From: Martinezella lusitana
GTDB lineage: Bacteria; Pseudomonadota; Alphaproteobacteria; Rhizobiales; Rhizobiaceae
DNA: 64,000 nt
Assembly (NCBI RefSeq): GCF_010668395.1
Contig: NZ_WUEY01000013.1
Coordinates: 1-64,000, forward strand
Direction of reading: 5' to 3'
The notes beneath the pieces were generated by a model, which saw only the letters and a program-made list of their open reading frames with translations, made no database searches and was not told the origin of the DNA. Position numbers and translations under genes: made by a program. Position 1 is the stretch's first letter. The number at the start of each line of letters is the position of its first letter. Below, piece after piece: positions 8,663 to 16,862 of this stretch.

Positions 8663-10003
8663 TCAACCGTTGGAAACGGTGTAGCCCTGATCGGAGCAGT
8701 AGGCGCTGACGCCTGCCTGCAGGCGGTCGAAGGCATCGCCGAGCGATCCCTTGCCGCCGATCGAGGCGGAAAGCTCCTGCTGGACCTGGCCGGCGAGATA
8801 GTCCTGGAACGGTGCGTACTGGAACGAGGAGTCGACGTGCTTGGCGGCCTCGACAAAGACCTCGTTGACGGCCTGGCCGCCGTACAGATCGTATTTGTGG
8901 TTGATCAGCTCGGGATCCGAGACCAGTTCCTTGAGGACGGGGAAGAGGAACTGTTTGGTATTCCAGAGCCGTGCCGCCTGCGGATCGGCACCGAGGAACA
9001 TGGCAAGCTGGGTTGCCTCCTTCGGGTGCTTCGAGGTGTTGAACACCGCGAATGTGGAGCCGCCGAGGTTCGCGGACACATATTTTCCTTCGTCCCACTG
9101 CGGCAGCGGTGCCGCCCGCCAGTGACCATTGCTCTTCTTGGCGAACTGCGGAATGAATACAGCGCCCCAGGCACCGGTCATCCAGGAAGCATACGTTCCT
9201 TCGTCAAGACCGGTGAACCAGTCGGTGGTCCAGACGGGGGTTTTGACGCCGACGGCTTTCGCGTCGATCAGGTCCTGCCAGTAGGCGGCCCATTTCTTGG
9301 CGACGGCGTCGTTGAGGTTGAGCTTGAGATCGGTGCCCTTGAGCTCGAACGGCTTCCAGCCGGCCTGCGCCAGAAGCGCGATGACCCAGCCGCCGTCGGC
9401 GGTGCCACCGAAATTGGTGAGGAAGGTATCCGGCGATGCCTTGCTGAGTGCCTTCGAGCTTTCGGCAAAGGCGGCCCAGGTCTTCGGCACTTCGATCTTG
9501 TGCTGTTCCAGCACATCGGCGCGGTAGAGAATGCCCATCGGGCCGGAATCCCACGGGATGCCGTATACGGCGTTGCCGTCGGAGGCGGATGCCCAGGTCC
9601 AGTCTATGAACTTGTCCTTGACGTCGTTGGCGCCGTACTGCCCCATGTCGAGCAATGCCTGCAGCTGCCGGAAGCCCGGAATATTGGTGAATTCGACCTG
9701 GCCGACGTCAGGCAGGCCCGTGCCCGCCTGGATCGCATTGCGCAGCTTGACGTATTCGTCCGGTCCCTGGCCTGCATTCTCCAGCTTGACGCTGATATGC
9801 GGAAAAGCCTTGGTGAACAAATCGATCTCGGCCTGCGTGTTGGGCGTCCAGGCCCACATCGTCAGCTCGACCTTTTCCTGAGCGACGGCCGCTGTGCCGA
9901 TGCCCGAAAATGCGGCCGCAGCAGCGCCCGCGCCGGCGGCCTGCAGCAATTGGCGCCGGCTCAAGGCTATCAGGCCGCTGTCTCTTTTTATGTCGTTGGT
10001 CAT
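8663..10003 (-). CDS. Sugar ABC transporter substrate-binding protein (family 1)
   Basis: The 446-residue protein starts with a twin-arginine-like signal (SRRQLLQAAGAGAAAAAFSG, cleavage near AVAQ|EKV) and continues as a family 1 extracellular solute-binding protein ('ELTMWAWTPNTQAEIDLFTKAFP'). It would bind a sugar in the periplasm and pass it to the two permeases encoded next. I chose ATG at 10003, preceded by GGGAGG at 7 bases; a longer frame reaching 10096 would place the signal peptide inside the protein. It is the first gene of the operon and faces lacI. Confidence 0.92.
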   Translation of the reverse strand: MTNDIKRDSGLIALSRRQLLQAAGAGAAAAAFSGIGTAAVAQEKVELTMWAWTPNTQAEIDLFTKAFPHISVKLENAGQGPDEYVKLRNAIQAGTGLPDVGQVEFTNIPGFRQLQALLDMGQYGANDVKDKFIDWTWASASDGNAVYGIPWDSGPMGILYRADVLEQHKIEVPKTWAAFAESSKALSKASPDTFLTNFGGTADGGWVIALLAQAGWKPFELKGTDLKLNLNDAVAKKWAAYWQDLIDAKAVGVKTPVWTTDWFTGLDEGTYASWMTGAWGAVFIPQFAKKSNGHWRAAPLPQWDEGKYVSANLGGSTFAVFNTSKHPKEATQLAMFLGADPQAARLWNTKQFLFPVLKELVSDPELINHKYDLYGGQAVNEVFVEAAKHVDSSFQYAPFQDYLAGQVQQELSASIGGKGSLGDAFDRLQAGVSAYCSDQGYTVSNG

Positions 10004-10054
10004 TGCATGTCCTCCCACATCTGACGAAAGCACTCCCTTGGAAACCGGTTCTTT

Positions 10055-10119
10055 CGTGATGAGCTGCAATTCATCACGCGCAATTTGCATTGTCAATTGC
10101 GCAATTTGCGAGATTATGC
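10055..10119. promoter_or_regulatory. Operator cluster between the sugar ABC operon and lacI
   Basis: GCGCAATTTGC occurs at 10078-10088 and again at 10099-10109, exactly 21 bp (two helical turns) apart. The second copy overlaps the perfect palindrome AATTGCGCAATT (10095-10106). An 8-bp inverted repeat CGTGATGA / TCATCACG (10055-10062, 10071-10078) lies beside them in the leader of the binding-protein gene. A rightward promoter TTGTCA (10090-10095) with GATTAT (10112-10117) is possible. The related motif downstream of lacI supports these as LacI-family operators. Confidence 0.6.
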
Positions 10120-10236
10120 AAAATCTGTCGCAATTTTCGTGTATTCGGCGGTGATAGAGCCGTTGATATCGGCGCGCAGGGATGGATTTCTCACAGGAAT
10201 CCCATGATTATCAGGGAAATCTGAAGGGTAGGGAAT

Positions 10237-11259
10237 TTGACTCGTTCACCTAAGTCCAACGCAAATCAGCTCGAAATTGCCAAGGCGGCGGGCGTTTCGG
10301 TCAGTACCGTTTCCCGCGCGCTATCGGACGCTCGCGGCATCAGCGACGAGCGGCGTACGCAAATTCGAAAAATTGCGGAGGATGCCGGCTATTTCGGCCG
10401 TAACCGGGGCGCCGCCGAGCCGACCAAGCATTTGCGCGCCTATGTGACGGGCAGCCTTGCCACCGGCGGCTTGGCTCCCTTCTATGAGGCCGTGATCGGC
10501 GGCTTGCGCGACAATGCGCGCGACGCCGGCTTCAGCCTCTCGGTCCGCATGGTGGACGAAACGTCGCTCGGTCCGGAGCGCATGGTTCGCGACCAGGAAA
10601 AGGAGGAGGCCAACGTGACGATTTTCGTCGGCATCGATCTGGCTGACAATCTTGCCGACTATTTTCTGAACGGTAGCCAACGCGCGATTCTGGTGAACGG
10701 CTATGATCCCGAAATGCGTTTCGATTGCGTCGCGCCGAACAATTTCTACGGCGCGCGCATGGCAGGCCGAGCCCTGCTTCTGGCCGGACACAGAAAACTT
10801 CTTTATATTCATGATCATACGCGGTGGACGACGACGCAGCGCCGTCGTGGGTTTTACGCCGCCCTCGAAGATTTCCCCGATGCATCCTGCACTGCGATCG
10901 GCGTTGCCAACGGTGTCGATGCCGCCTTGCTTGCGGAGGTGGAGCGCCGCACGAAGGACGAGGTGGGTTGGACTGGCGTCTTTTGCGCCAACGACATGGC
11001 CGCGTTCCGGCTGATGAATGCGCTGGAGACCGCGGGTCTCGGCGTGCCCGGCGAAATTTCGGTGATCGGCTTCGACGATCTTCCCTATGCCGCGATGATG
11101 CATCCGAGATTGACGACAATGCGGGTCAATTGCTTCGAGATGGCGCATCAGGCCATTCTGCTTGCCCAGCGCCGTAGTGCAGAGCCCGGCGCCATGCCGG
11201 TCCAGCTCGAATGCGCCGTTACACTGCAGTCGGGAGCAACGATTGCGCAAATTGCGTAA
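10237..11259 (+). CDS. LacI-family transcriptional repressor
   Basis: The 340-residue protein has the LacI N-terminal HTH and hinge (ANQLEIAKAAGVSVSTVSRA, then SDERRTQIRKIAEDAGY) followed by a periplasmic-binding-protein-like effector domain (about 66-335) with the family signature ISVIGFDDLPYAAMMHPRLTTM. The start is TTG at 10237, after AGGGTAGGG. It is transcribed away from the CUT1 ABC operon and toward the dehydrogenase genes. Copies of one motif on both sides suggest it represses both arms and senses the imported sugar or its breakdown product. Confidence 0.92.
   Translation: MTRSPKSNANQLEIAKAAGVSVSTVSRALSDARGISDERRTQIRKIAEDAGYFGRNRGAAEPTKHLRAYVTGSLATGGLAPFYEAVIGGLRDNARDAGFSLSVRMVDETSLGPERMVRDQEKEEANVTIFVGIDLADNLADYFLNGSQRAILVNGYDPEMRFDCVAPNNFYGARMAGRALLLAGHRKLLYIHDHTRWTTTQRRRGFYAALEDFPDASCTAIGVANGVDAALLAEVERRTKDEVGWTGVFCANDMAAFRLMNALETAGLGVPGEISVIGFDDLPYAAMMHPRLTTMRVNCFEMAHQAILLAQRRSAEPGAMPVQLECAVTLQSGATIAQIA
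11243..11256. promoter_or_regulatory. Third copy of the LacI-type motif, at the 3' end of lacI
   Basis: TTGCGCAAATTGCG (11243-11256) is the inverted form of the repeat found upstream of lacI (its complement contains GCAATTTGCG). It ends one base before the lacI stop codon. Further partial copies (TTGCGTGATTTGCG) follow within about 40 bases. The site could control the dehydrogenase genes downstream or loop to the upstream operators. Confidence 0.5.
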
Positions 11260-11318
11260 ATTTTCGGGACGTGCGTAATCTTGTTGCGTGATTTGCGTTT
11301 ATGTGCGATCTCTCGCGG

Positions 11319-11338
11319 GAATGGCATCGATGCCATTC
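11319..11338. promoter_or_regulatory. 20-bp perfect palindrome before the hydroxyacid dehydrogenase gene
   Basis: GAATGGCATCGATGCCATTC is a perfect 20-bp palindrome centred on CG, the symmetry seen in LacI/PurR-type operators. It lies between the lacI stop (11259) and the downstream TTG start (11375). A shorter relative, GCATCGATGC, occurs at 5597-5606. Its sequence differs from the GCAATTTGCG repeats, so it may bind a second regulator. Confidence 0.55.
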
Positions 11339-11374
11339 AGCATTTGCGGACAGCGTTCCGCCAGGAGTTCGTTG

Positions 11375-12403
11375 TTGTCATCGCCCCCAGTTACTAGGCC
11401 TCTGAGGCTCAGCTTCGCTTTCGGCCCGCTCGGCATCGACAAGCTGTTTTCCATGAAGGATCAGAAGCGGCTCGAGAGCCACTGCAGCATCATCTCCCGG
11501 GAGCCGCTGCTCGAGTTTGAAAGCAGGGCTGCGCAGGCCCAGCTTGCCGATACGGACATATTGATCACCGGCTGGGGCTCTCCGTCCATCGATGTGGCGG
11601 CATTGGAAGCGGCCCCTTCACTCAAACTTGTTGCGCATGCCGCGGGATCGGTAAAGCATCTGATCGGGCCGGCCGTCTTCGAACGGAAGATCGAGGTAAC
11701 GAATGCGGCAGCCGCCAACGCCATTCCGGTGGCGGAGTTTGCATTGGCCGCCATCCTCTTCGCCAACAAGGACGTCCTGCGCTTCCAGCGGCTTTATGCG
11801 CAGCAGCGACGCCCCCTGGAGATGCACCAATCCTTCGATGGCGATAGCGGCAGCTGGCACAAGAAGGTCGGCATTGTCGGCGCCTCGCGGATCGGTCGCC
11901 GCGTCCTCGATCTCCTGAGGTCGCACGATATGGACATCCTGCTTTTCGATCCGCTGGTGAGCATTGCGGAGGCCAGGCAGTTGGGCGCGGATCTGGTCTC
12001 CCTGCCGGAGTTGATGGAAGGGTGCCAGACGGTCTCCCTGCATGCGCCTTTGCTGCCGACGACGCGGCACATGATCGACGCCGGCATGCTCGCCCGCATG
12101 CGCGACGGTGCGACGCTGATCAATACCGCGCGCGGCGGCCTGATCGATCAGGCCGCGCTGGAGGCCGAGCTGGTGAGCGGCCGGCTTTCCGCCTTTCTCG
12201 ACGTTACGGAGCCGGAGACCCTGCCGGAGACTTCGCCGCTTTACGATCTGCCGAACGTCGTTCTGACGCCGCATATTGCCGGCGCGATCGGCAACGAGCG
12301 CCAACGTCTCGGCCGGCTCGTCGTCGACGAGATTGAACGATTTGTCGCTGGCAAGCCGTTGCAACACGGACTGACTTTGGAAAGCCTGCACCATCAGGCC
12401 TGA
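11375..12403 (+). CDS. D-2-hydroxyacid dehydrogenase
   Basis: The 342-residue protein is an NAD-dependent D-2-hydroxyacid dehydrogenase: Rossmann motif VGIVGASRIGRRVLDLL, catalytic Arg in INTARGGLIDQ, Glu in DVTEPETLPE and His in LTPHIAGAIG. It would interconvert a 2-hydroxy acid and a 2-keto acid in the cytoplasm. The frame is open further left, but AGGAG at 11363-11367 points to the TTG at 11375, which gives normal family length. The aldehyde dehydrogenase gene follows after 50 bases, so the two probably form an operon for oxidising a carbohydrate-derived aldehyde and acid. Confidence 0.87.
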   Translation: MSSPPVTRPLRLSFAFGPLGIDKLFSMKDQKRLESHCSIISREPLLEFESRAAQAQLADTDILITGWGSPSIDVAALEAAPSLKLVAHAAGSVKHLIGPAVFERKIEVTNAAAANAIPVAEFALAAILFANKDVLRFQRLYAQQRRPLEMHQSFDGDSGSWHKKVGIVGASRIGRRVLDLLRSHDMDILLFDPLVSIAEARQLGADLVSLPELMEGCQTVSLHAPLLPTTRHMIDAGMLARMRDGATLINTARGGLIDQAALEAELVSGRLSAFLDVTEPETLPETSPLYDLPNVVLTPHIAGAIGNERQRLGRLVVDEIERFVAGKPLQHGLTLESLHHQA

Positions 12404-12453
12404 GCTGCCGGATAGTGCGCAAGACCCTGAATTTTGAGAGTGAGGACAGCCGC

Positions 12454-13965
12454 ATGACCGCATTCCCCTTCATCGCACCCCGTCCGGATGACCCGCGACT
12501 TCTGCAGCAGCGCCGCTACGGCATGGTTATCGACGGCAAATCGGTTCCAGCCCTTTCGGGAGAGACGATCGCCCGGGAAAGCCCGGCGCATCCCGGACGC
12601 ATTGTCAGCCTTATTCCAAAAGGCCGGCGTGAGGATGCCGAAGGAGCGATTGCCGCTGCACGCCGCGCATTCGACAATGGTCCCTGGCCGAGAATGACCG
12701 GCGGCGAGCGCGCCCGCATCATGAATCGCGTCGCCGATCTGATAGAGGCAAATCTCGAAGAGCTGGCGACGATCGAAGCGCTCGAGGTCGGCAAGGCTAT
12801 CAGCCAGGCGCGGGGCGAGATGGGTTTTTCCGTCAGCCTCTGGCGCTATGCGGCAGGACATGCCCAGGGGTTGGAGGGAGAGGCGCACAATGATCTCGGT
12901 GCGAATACGCTCGGCCTGATACTGCGCGAGCCTGTCGGCGTCGTCGGCCTGATTACGCCGTGGAACTTTCCCCTCCTGATCGGCTCGGAGCGTATCCCCT
13001 GGGCCATTGGCGCCGGCTGCACCGTCGTCATCAAGCCGAGTGAATTTACCTCGGGATCGACCATCCGCATGGCGGAGCTTGCGCTTGAAGCCGGCCTGCC
13101 CGCAGGCGTGCTGAATGTCGTGACCGGCTACGGCGCCGATGTCGGCCAGATCCTGGCCGAACACCCGGACGTGGATGTCGTCAATTTCACCGGCTCGCAG
13201 CGTGTCGGCCGCGTGATCGGCGCGCTCGCCGGGCAGAATATCAAGAAGGTCGGGCTCGAGCTCGGGGGCAAAGGTCCGCAGGTGGTTTTTGCCGATGCCG
13301 ATCTCGATGCCGCCGCGGCAAAGATTTCAGGCGGTGTCTTCCATTGCTCCGGCCAAGTATGCATCTCCGGCAGCCGCTTGATCGTGCACGAGAGCATTGC
13401 CGATGCGCTCCTGGAGAAGGTCCGAACCGTGGCGGCTCAGATCGTCACCGGCGATCCTCTCGACGATCGGGTAAATGTCGGCGCGCTGATCCATCAGCCG
13501 CATCTCGACAAGGTTGCCGGCTATGTGGCGGAAGGAAAGGCCGACGGCGCAAAGGTGCTGATGGGCGGCGAAAGGCTCGGTGCAGCAGGCGCTTTCTACG
13601 CGCCGACCATCTTCACCGATGTCAGCCCAAGGATGACCATCGCGCAGGACGAGATCTTCGGCCCGGTTCTGACGACGTTTCGCTTCAAGACCCCCGAAGA
13701 GGCGATCCGGATGGCGAACGACACCCCGTACGGGCTGTCGGCCTGCGTCTGGTCGACGAACCTGTCGACGGCTTTCCAGGCCATTCGGCGCATCAAGGCG
13801 GGCCGGACGTGGATCAACGGCATGGGGGACGGCGCCCCGCAGCTGGCGATCGGCGGCTACAAGCAGAGCGGCGTCGGGCGCGAACTCGGGCGGCACGGCT
13901 TCGATGAATATTCGGAGCTGAAGAGCGTTCATGTGACACTTTCGGCTTTTCCGGGCTCGGCATAA
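12454..13965 (+). CDS. NAD(P)-dependent aldehyde dehydrogenase
   Basis: This is a 503-residue aldehyde dehydrogenase of usual length. Visible are PWNFPL, the catalytic base in GLELGGKGPQ, the nucleophile Cys303 in GQVCISGSR and the C-terminal 'GGYKQSGVGRELGRHG' that shapes the active site. It oxidises an aldehyde to a carboxylic acid in the cytoplasm. I chose ATG at 12454 (AGGA upstream) rather than the upstream in-frame start at 12415. Position behind lacI and the hydroxyacid dehydrogenase suggests a shared catabolic role; the aldehyde is not known. Confidence 0.93.
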   Translation: MTAFPFIAPRPDDPRLLQQRRYGMVIDGKSVPALSGETIARESPAHPGRIVSLIPKGRREDAEGAIAAARRAFDNGPWPRMTGGERARIMNRVADLIEANLEELATIEALEVGKAISQARGEMGFSVSLWRYAAGHAQGLEGEAHNDLGANTLGLILREPVGVVGLITPWNFPLLIGSERIPWAIGAGCTVVIKPSEFTSGSTIRMAELALEAGLPAGVLNVVTGYGADVGQILAEHPDVDVVNFTGSQRVGRVIGALAGQNIKKVGLELGGKGPQVVFADADLDAAAAKISGGVFHCSGQVCISGSRLIVHESIADALLEKVRTVAAQIVTGDPLDDRVNVGALIHQPHLDKVAGYVAEGKADGAKVLMGGERLGAAGAFYAPTIFTDVSPRMTIAQDEIFGPVLTTFRFKTPEEAIRMANDTPYGLSACVWSTNLSTAFQAIRRIKAGRTWINGMGDGAPQLAIGGYKQSGVGRELGRHGFDEYSELKSVHVTLSAFPGSA

Positions 13966-14276
13966 GCGCGACGGTCGCCCGTATCGACAACACAGGCTGC
14001 GGCAATCCGCTGCATTTTGCGATAGCGCATGGAATCGATCGCCGAGACTTTCGGTTGCGGCGGCGTTTCCGTGCGCTATGGTGCGTGACGTGAATGGATG
14101 GCAATGCGGGCCCGGTTGTGATCGGCTGCGCGCATTCGCCATCGATTGTGCTATCGGAGCTACGAGAACGACGACTTCACCGGAGGCAACAAACCGTGTC
14201 GGGATATCCCGGCCGGCGGAGCCGTGTCGCCGGGCATTCTACTCTTCCCGCAACGTTTCCTGCCAAGGAGTTCATG
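13966..14276. other. Gene-free stretch of 311 bases
   Basis: Between the aldehyde dehydrogenase and the choloylglycine hydrolase-family gene I see no credible gene. Frames that cross it are continuations of the downstream frame without a start site. No clear terminator or strong promoter could be assigned by eye. Confidence 0.5.
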
Positions 14277-15347
14277 ATGCGTCTTCGCCGGATCAAGATG
14301 AAATTCCTCCTGTCATGCCTGGCCTGCCTTTCGCTCGTCTTTTCCGAGGTTGGGGCGGGTGCGTGTACCCGATTGGTCTACCTCGGTCCGAACGGCAATG
14401 TGATCACTGCCCGCTCGATGGATTGGAAGAGCGATGTCGCGACCAATCTGTGGATCCTGCCGCGCGGTATTTCCCGCAGCGGCGAGGCCGGGCCGAATTC
14501 CATCAAGTGGACCGCGAAGTACGGGAGCGTCGTTGCCACCGGCTATGATGTCTCCACGACGGACGGCGTCAACGAAAAGGGCCTGGAGGCCAATCTGCTC
14601 TGGCTGGTGGAGTCCGATTATCCGAAGTTCGACAAAGGTAGCAAGCCGGGTCTGACGATCGCCGCCTGGGCCCAGTATGTGCTCGACAATTTCGCGACCG
14701 TCGACGAAGCGGTCGCAGCTCTCGAGAAGGAGCCGTTCACGATCGTGACGGCCAATGTTCCCGGCGAGAACCGCCTGACGACGCTGCATCTGTCGATGTC
14801 CGATGCGTCGGGGGACAGTGCGATCGTCGAATATATCCATGGCAAGCAGGTCATCCATCACAGCCGTGACTATCAGGTGATGACGAATTCGCCGACATTC
14901 GACGAACAGCTGGCGTTGAACGCCTACTGGAAGCAGATCGGCGGCACCGTCTTCCTGCCGGGCACCAATCGCGCCTCCGATCGTTTCGCGCGGGCGTCCT
15001 TCTACGTCAACGCCATACCGAAAGGCGAGGATCCGAACCAGGCTCTTGCCAGCGTCTTCAGCGTGATCCGCAACGTCTCCGTACCTTACGGGCTCAATAC
15101 GCCCGAGGAGCCGAACATCTCGTCGACCCGGTGGCGCACGGTTTTCGATCACAAGCGCCAGCTCTATTTCTTCGAATCCGCCCTGACACCCAATACGTTC
15201 TGGGTCGATCTCAAGAAGATCGATTTTTCCGGGAGCAGCAAGGTCAAGAAGCTGGATCTCGGCGAGAACCAGGACCACACCTATGCCGGCGATGCGACCT
15301 CGTCTTTCAAGGAGGCTCCGGCCTTCCACTTCCTCGGGCTGAGCTAG
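14277..15347 (+). CDS. Secreted choloylglycine hydrolase / linear amide C-N hydrolase family protein
   Basis: The 356-residue protein has an N-terminal signal peptide (MRLRRIKMKFLLSCLACLSL...) cut at GAGA|C, which exposes Cys30 as the N-terminal nucleophile. Next come the family's ARSMDW motif and the conserved Asn in MTNSPTFDEQL. Penicillin V acylases, bile-salt hydrolases and some acyl-homoserine-lactone acylases share this Ntn fold (peptidase family C59). It would cleave a linear amide in the periplasm. Of two adjacent ATGs I prefer 14277, six bases after AAGGAG. Its stop overlaps tail to tail with that of chrR. Substrate unknown; a soil bacterium makes bile salts unlikely. Confidence 0.85.
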   Translation: MRLRRIKMKFLLSCLACLSLVFSEVGAGACTRLVYLGPNGNVITARSMDWKSDVATNLWILPRGISRSGEAGPNSIKWTAKYGSVVATGYDVSTTDGVNEKGLEANLLWLVESDYPKFDKGSKPGLTIAAWAQYVLDNFATVDEAVAALEKEPFTIVTANVPGENRLTTLHLSMSDASGDSAIVEYIHGKQVIHHSRDYQVMTNSPTFDEQLALNAYWKQIGGTVFLPGTNRASDRFARASFYVNAIPKGEDPNQALASVFSVIRNVSVPYGLNTPEEPNISSTRWRTVFDHKRQLYFFESALTPNTFWVDLKKIDFSGSSKVKKLDLGENQDHTYAGDATSSFKEAPAFHFLGLS

Positions 15348-16000
15348 AGGCCAACGAAAGGTTGGAGCAATCGTCCGAGAAAGCCGTGAAAGCGAACATG
15401 CCCTTCGATCGCCGCAAGCGATATGCATTCGCCGCCGCTGTCGATGACCGGGCTATGCTCCGCTTCGTCATCGCCTTCGACGAAGTCACCCGGAAAATAG
15501 CGATTGTCGCCATCGGAAAACGATCCTGTCAGGACCTGCGTCACCTCCAGGTCGGAGTGTCCGTGCGCCGGCATGCGCTTGTTTGCCTTGACCTTGAGGA
15601 GAATGACATTGGCTTCCGGCGCGTAGGGCAAGCCGACACGGCTCAGCCTGACGCCAGGTCCCACCATGCGCCACGGGCCTATGCTGCAGCCGTCCAGCGC
15701 AGCCGGAAGCACCAGATTGTCGATCGAGGTCCGTGCCGGTCGCATGCCCGCTTGCGACCGGTTCTCGATCTCGTTCGCATCCAAACGGGAAAGGGCATGG
15801 TCGAGAGCCTTCGAAGAAAGCGCCTCGGGTTGCATCTGGGTTAGGATTTCCCCTCCGACCGCTTCAAACGTCGCCGCCCGTCTCCGGCAGACGGGACATC
15901 CGCTCAGGTGTGCCGCAACCACGAGGGCGGGACCCGCGGGCAAGGTCCCGGCTGAAAAGCGCAGGAGCGTCTGGTCGCTGGGGTGATGGTTCGCTGTCAT
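15344..16000 (-). CDS. chrR: ChrR-type zinc anti-sigma factor
   Basis: The 218-residue protein has a zinc anti-sigma domain with His6, His31, Cys35 and Cys38, the same positions as the zinc ligands of Rhodobacter sphaeroides ChrR. A C-terminal cupin domain keeps the HxHxxxE...H ligands as His146, His148, Glu152 and His182. ChrR holds RpoE inactive until singlet oxygen or related stress triggers its loss. Its ATG overlaps the rpoE stop by four bases (ATGA), so sigma and anti-sigma are made together. Its stop codon shares bases with the stop of the convergent hydrolase gene. Confidence 0.95.
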   Translation of the reverse strand: MTANHHPSDQTLLRFSAGTLPAGPALVVAAHLSGCPVCRRRAATFEAVGGEILTQMQPEALSSKALDHALSRLDANEIENRSQAGMRPARTSIDNLVLPAALDGCSIGPWRMVGPGVRLSRVGLPYAPEANVILLKVKANKRMPAHGHSDLEVTQVLTGSFSDGDNRYFPGDFVEGDDEAEHSPVIDSGGECISLAAIEGHVRFHGFLGRLLQPFVGL

Positions 16001-16575
16001 AACGTCTCTTCCAGCATGGTCTTCAGCCTGGCGAGCGCGCGCCTTATCCGTGACTTCACGGTGCCCAAAGGCAGATCCAGCTCCTTGGCGATTTCAGCGT
16101 GGGGACAATCTCGGAAAAAGGACAATCTTAGGATTTCTTCCTGCTCGGGGCCGAGCGCCTGCAGCGCTGCGTGAACCCTGTCTTCATCCGCCCTGACGAA
16201 GATGATTTCCTCTGGAGTGCGCTCCATCGCCGGGATGCTGCTTGGGTCATATTCGGGAGGTTTCTGCGACGACTTTGCCTTGCGCTGGAAATCGATGCGC
16301 AAGTTGCGTGCGATGGTGAAGATCCACGTCATGGCGCTGGCGCGGGCGGGATCGAAATAGGAAGCCTTCCGCCAGACGATCAGCATCGCTTCCTGGGCGA
16401 TCTCTTCTGCAAGCTCGGGCGAAGATCCTGTACGCATCATGAACGCCTTGATCCTGGGGGCTGCGAAATTGAAAAGCTCGGCGAAGGCGTCGCGTTCGCG
16501 TGTCGTGGCGATAGCCAGTACCAGCCGGTTCACCTCCTCCGCAGACATGCCTTCGCGGTCGGACACGGTCGTCAC
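15997..16575 (-). CDS. rpoE: ECF sigma factor RpoE (ECF11, ChrR-controlled)
   Basis: The 192-residue protein has sigma region 2 (about 20-95; ELAEEIAQEAMLIVWRKA, then SAMTWIFTIARNLRIDFQRK) and region 4 (about 130-185; EILRLSFFRDCPHAEIAKEL, then GTVKSRIRRALARLK). With ChrR directly behind it, this is the RpoE that directs the singlet-oxygen/ROS response in Rhodobacter and relatives. I chose GTG at 16575, six bases after GGAGGAGGG. An in-frame ATG at 16650 would coincide with the predicted transcript start and is less likely. Autoregulation is suggested by a matching promoter at 16659-16684. Confidence 0.93.
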   Translation of the reverse strand: MTTVSDREGMSAEEVNRLVLAIATTRERDAFAELFNFAAPRIKAFMMRTGSSPELAEEIAQEAMLIVWRKASYFDPARASAMTWIFTIARNLRIDFQRKAKSSQKPPEYDPSSIPAMERTPEEIIFVRADEDRVHAALQALGPEQEEILRLSFFRDCPHAEIAKELDLPLGTVKSRIRRALARLKTMLEETL

Positions 16576-16658
16576 CGAAAACCCTCCTCCGACAAGGGCG
16601 AGGCGCAGAGGCTTACCAAGGTTATCGTTCTGCAGCGCTGAAACATTCATGTTCCTTG

Positions 16659-16684
16659 TACGAGAGGCAATGGCGTTTGGATCC
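16659..16684 (-). promoter_or_regulatory. Putative RpoE-dependent promoter of rpoE-chrR
   Basis: On the minus strand GGATCC (16684-16679) is separated by exactly 16 bases from CGTA (16662-16659). This resembles the TGATCC / CGTA-like elements described for ECF11 sigma factors. The predicted start of transcription, about 16652, leaves a leader of roughly 75 bases before the GTG start. Confidence 0.6.
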
Positions 16685-16686
16685 CG

Positions 16687-16712
16687 GGATCCACTGCAGG
16701 AGAAAACTCGTA
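16687..16712 (+). promoter_or_regulatory. Putative RpoE-dependent promoter of tspO
   Basis: On the plus strand GGATCC (16687-16692), 16 bases, then CGTA (16709-16712): the same spacing and elements as the rpoE promoter, in the opposite direction. The two -35 elements are the halves of one palindrome, GGATCCCGGGATCC (16679-16692). Confidence 0.6.
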
Positions 16713-16862
16713 TCAGCTTTCGAGAGGAGAAAGAAAGAGCTCCCCTTATGAAGTGTTCGTATTCAAGAACTGCATCGTTGAAGTGGGGACCGCTTCGGGA
16801 ATGCGGCTTTCCAAACGGTCGGCACTCGCTGCCGACGGGCAAGAGCCGATGAAGGAATGACA

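Noticed and set aside
14313..15428. 371-codon minus-strand frame
   Set aside because: It is antisense to the choloylglycine hydrolase-family gene and lacks any family pattern.
16748..16852. 34-codon frame in the tspO leader
   Set aside because: It starts with ATG but the nearest purine-rich site is about 18 bases away. Composition is uninformative, so I do not call it a gene.
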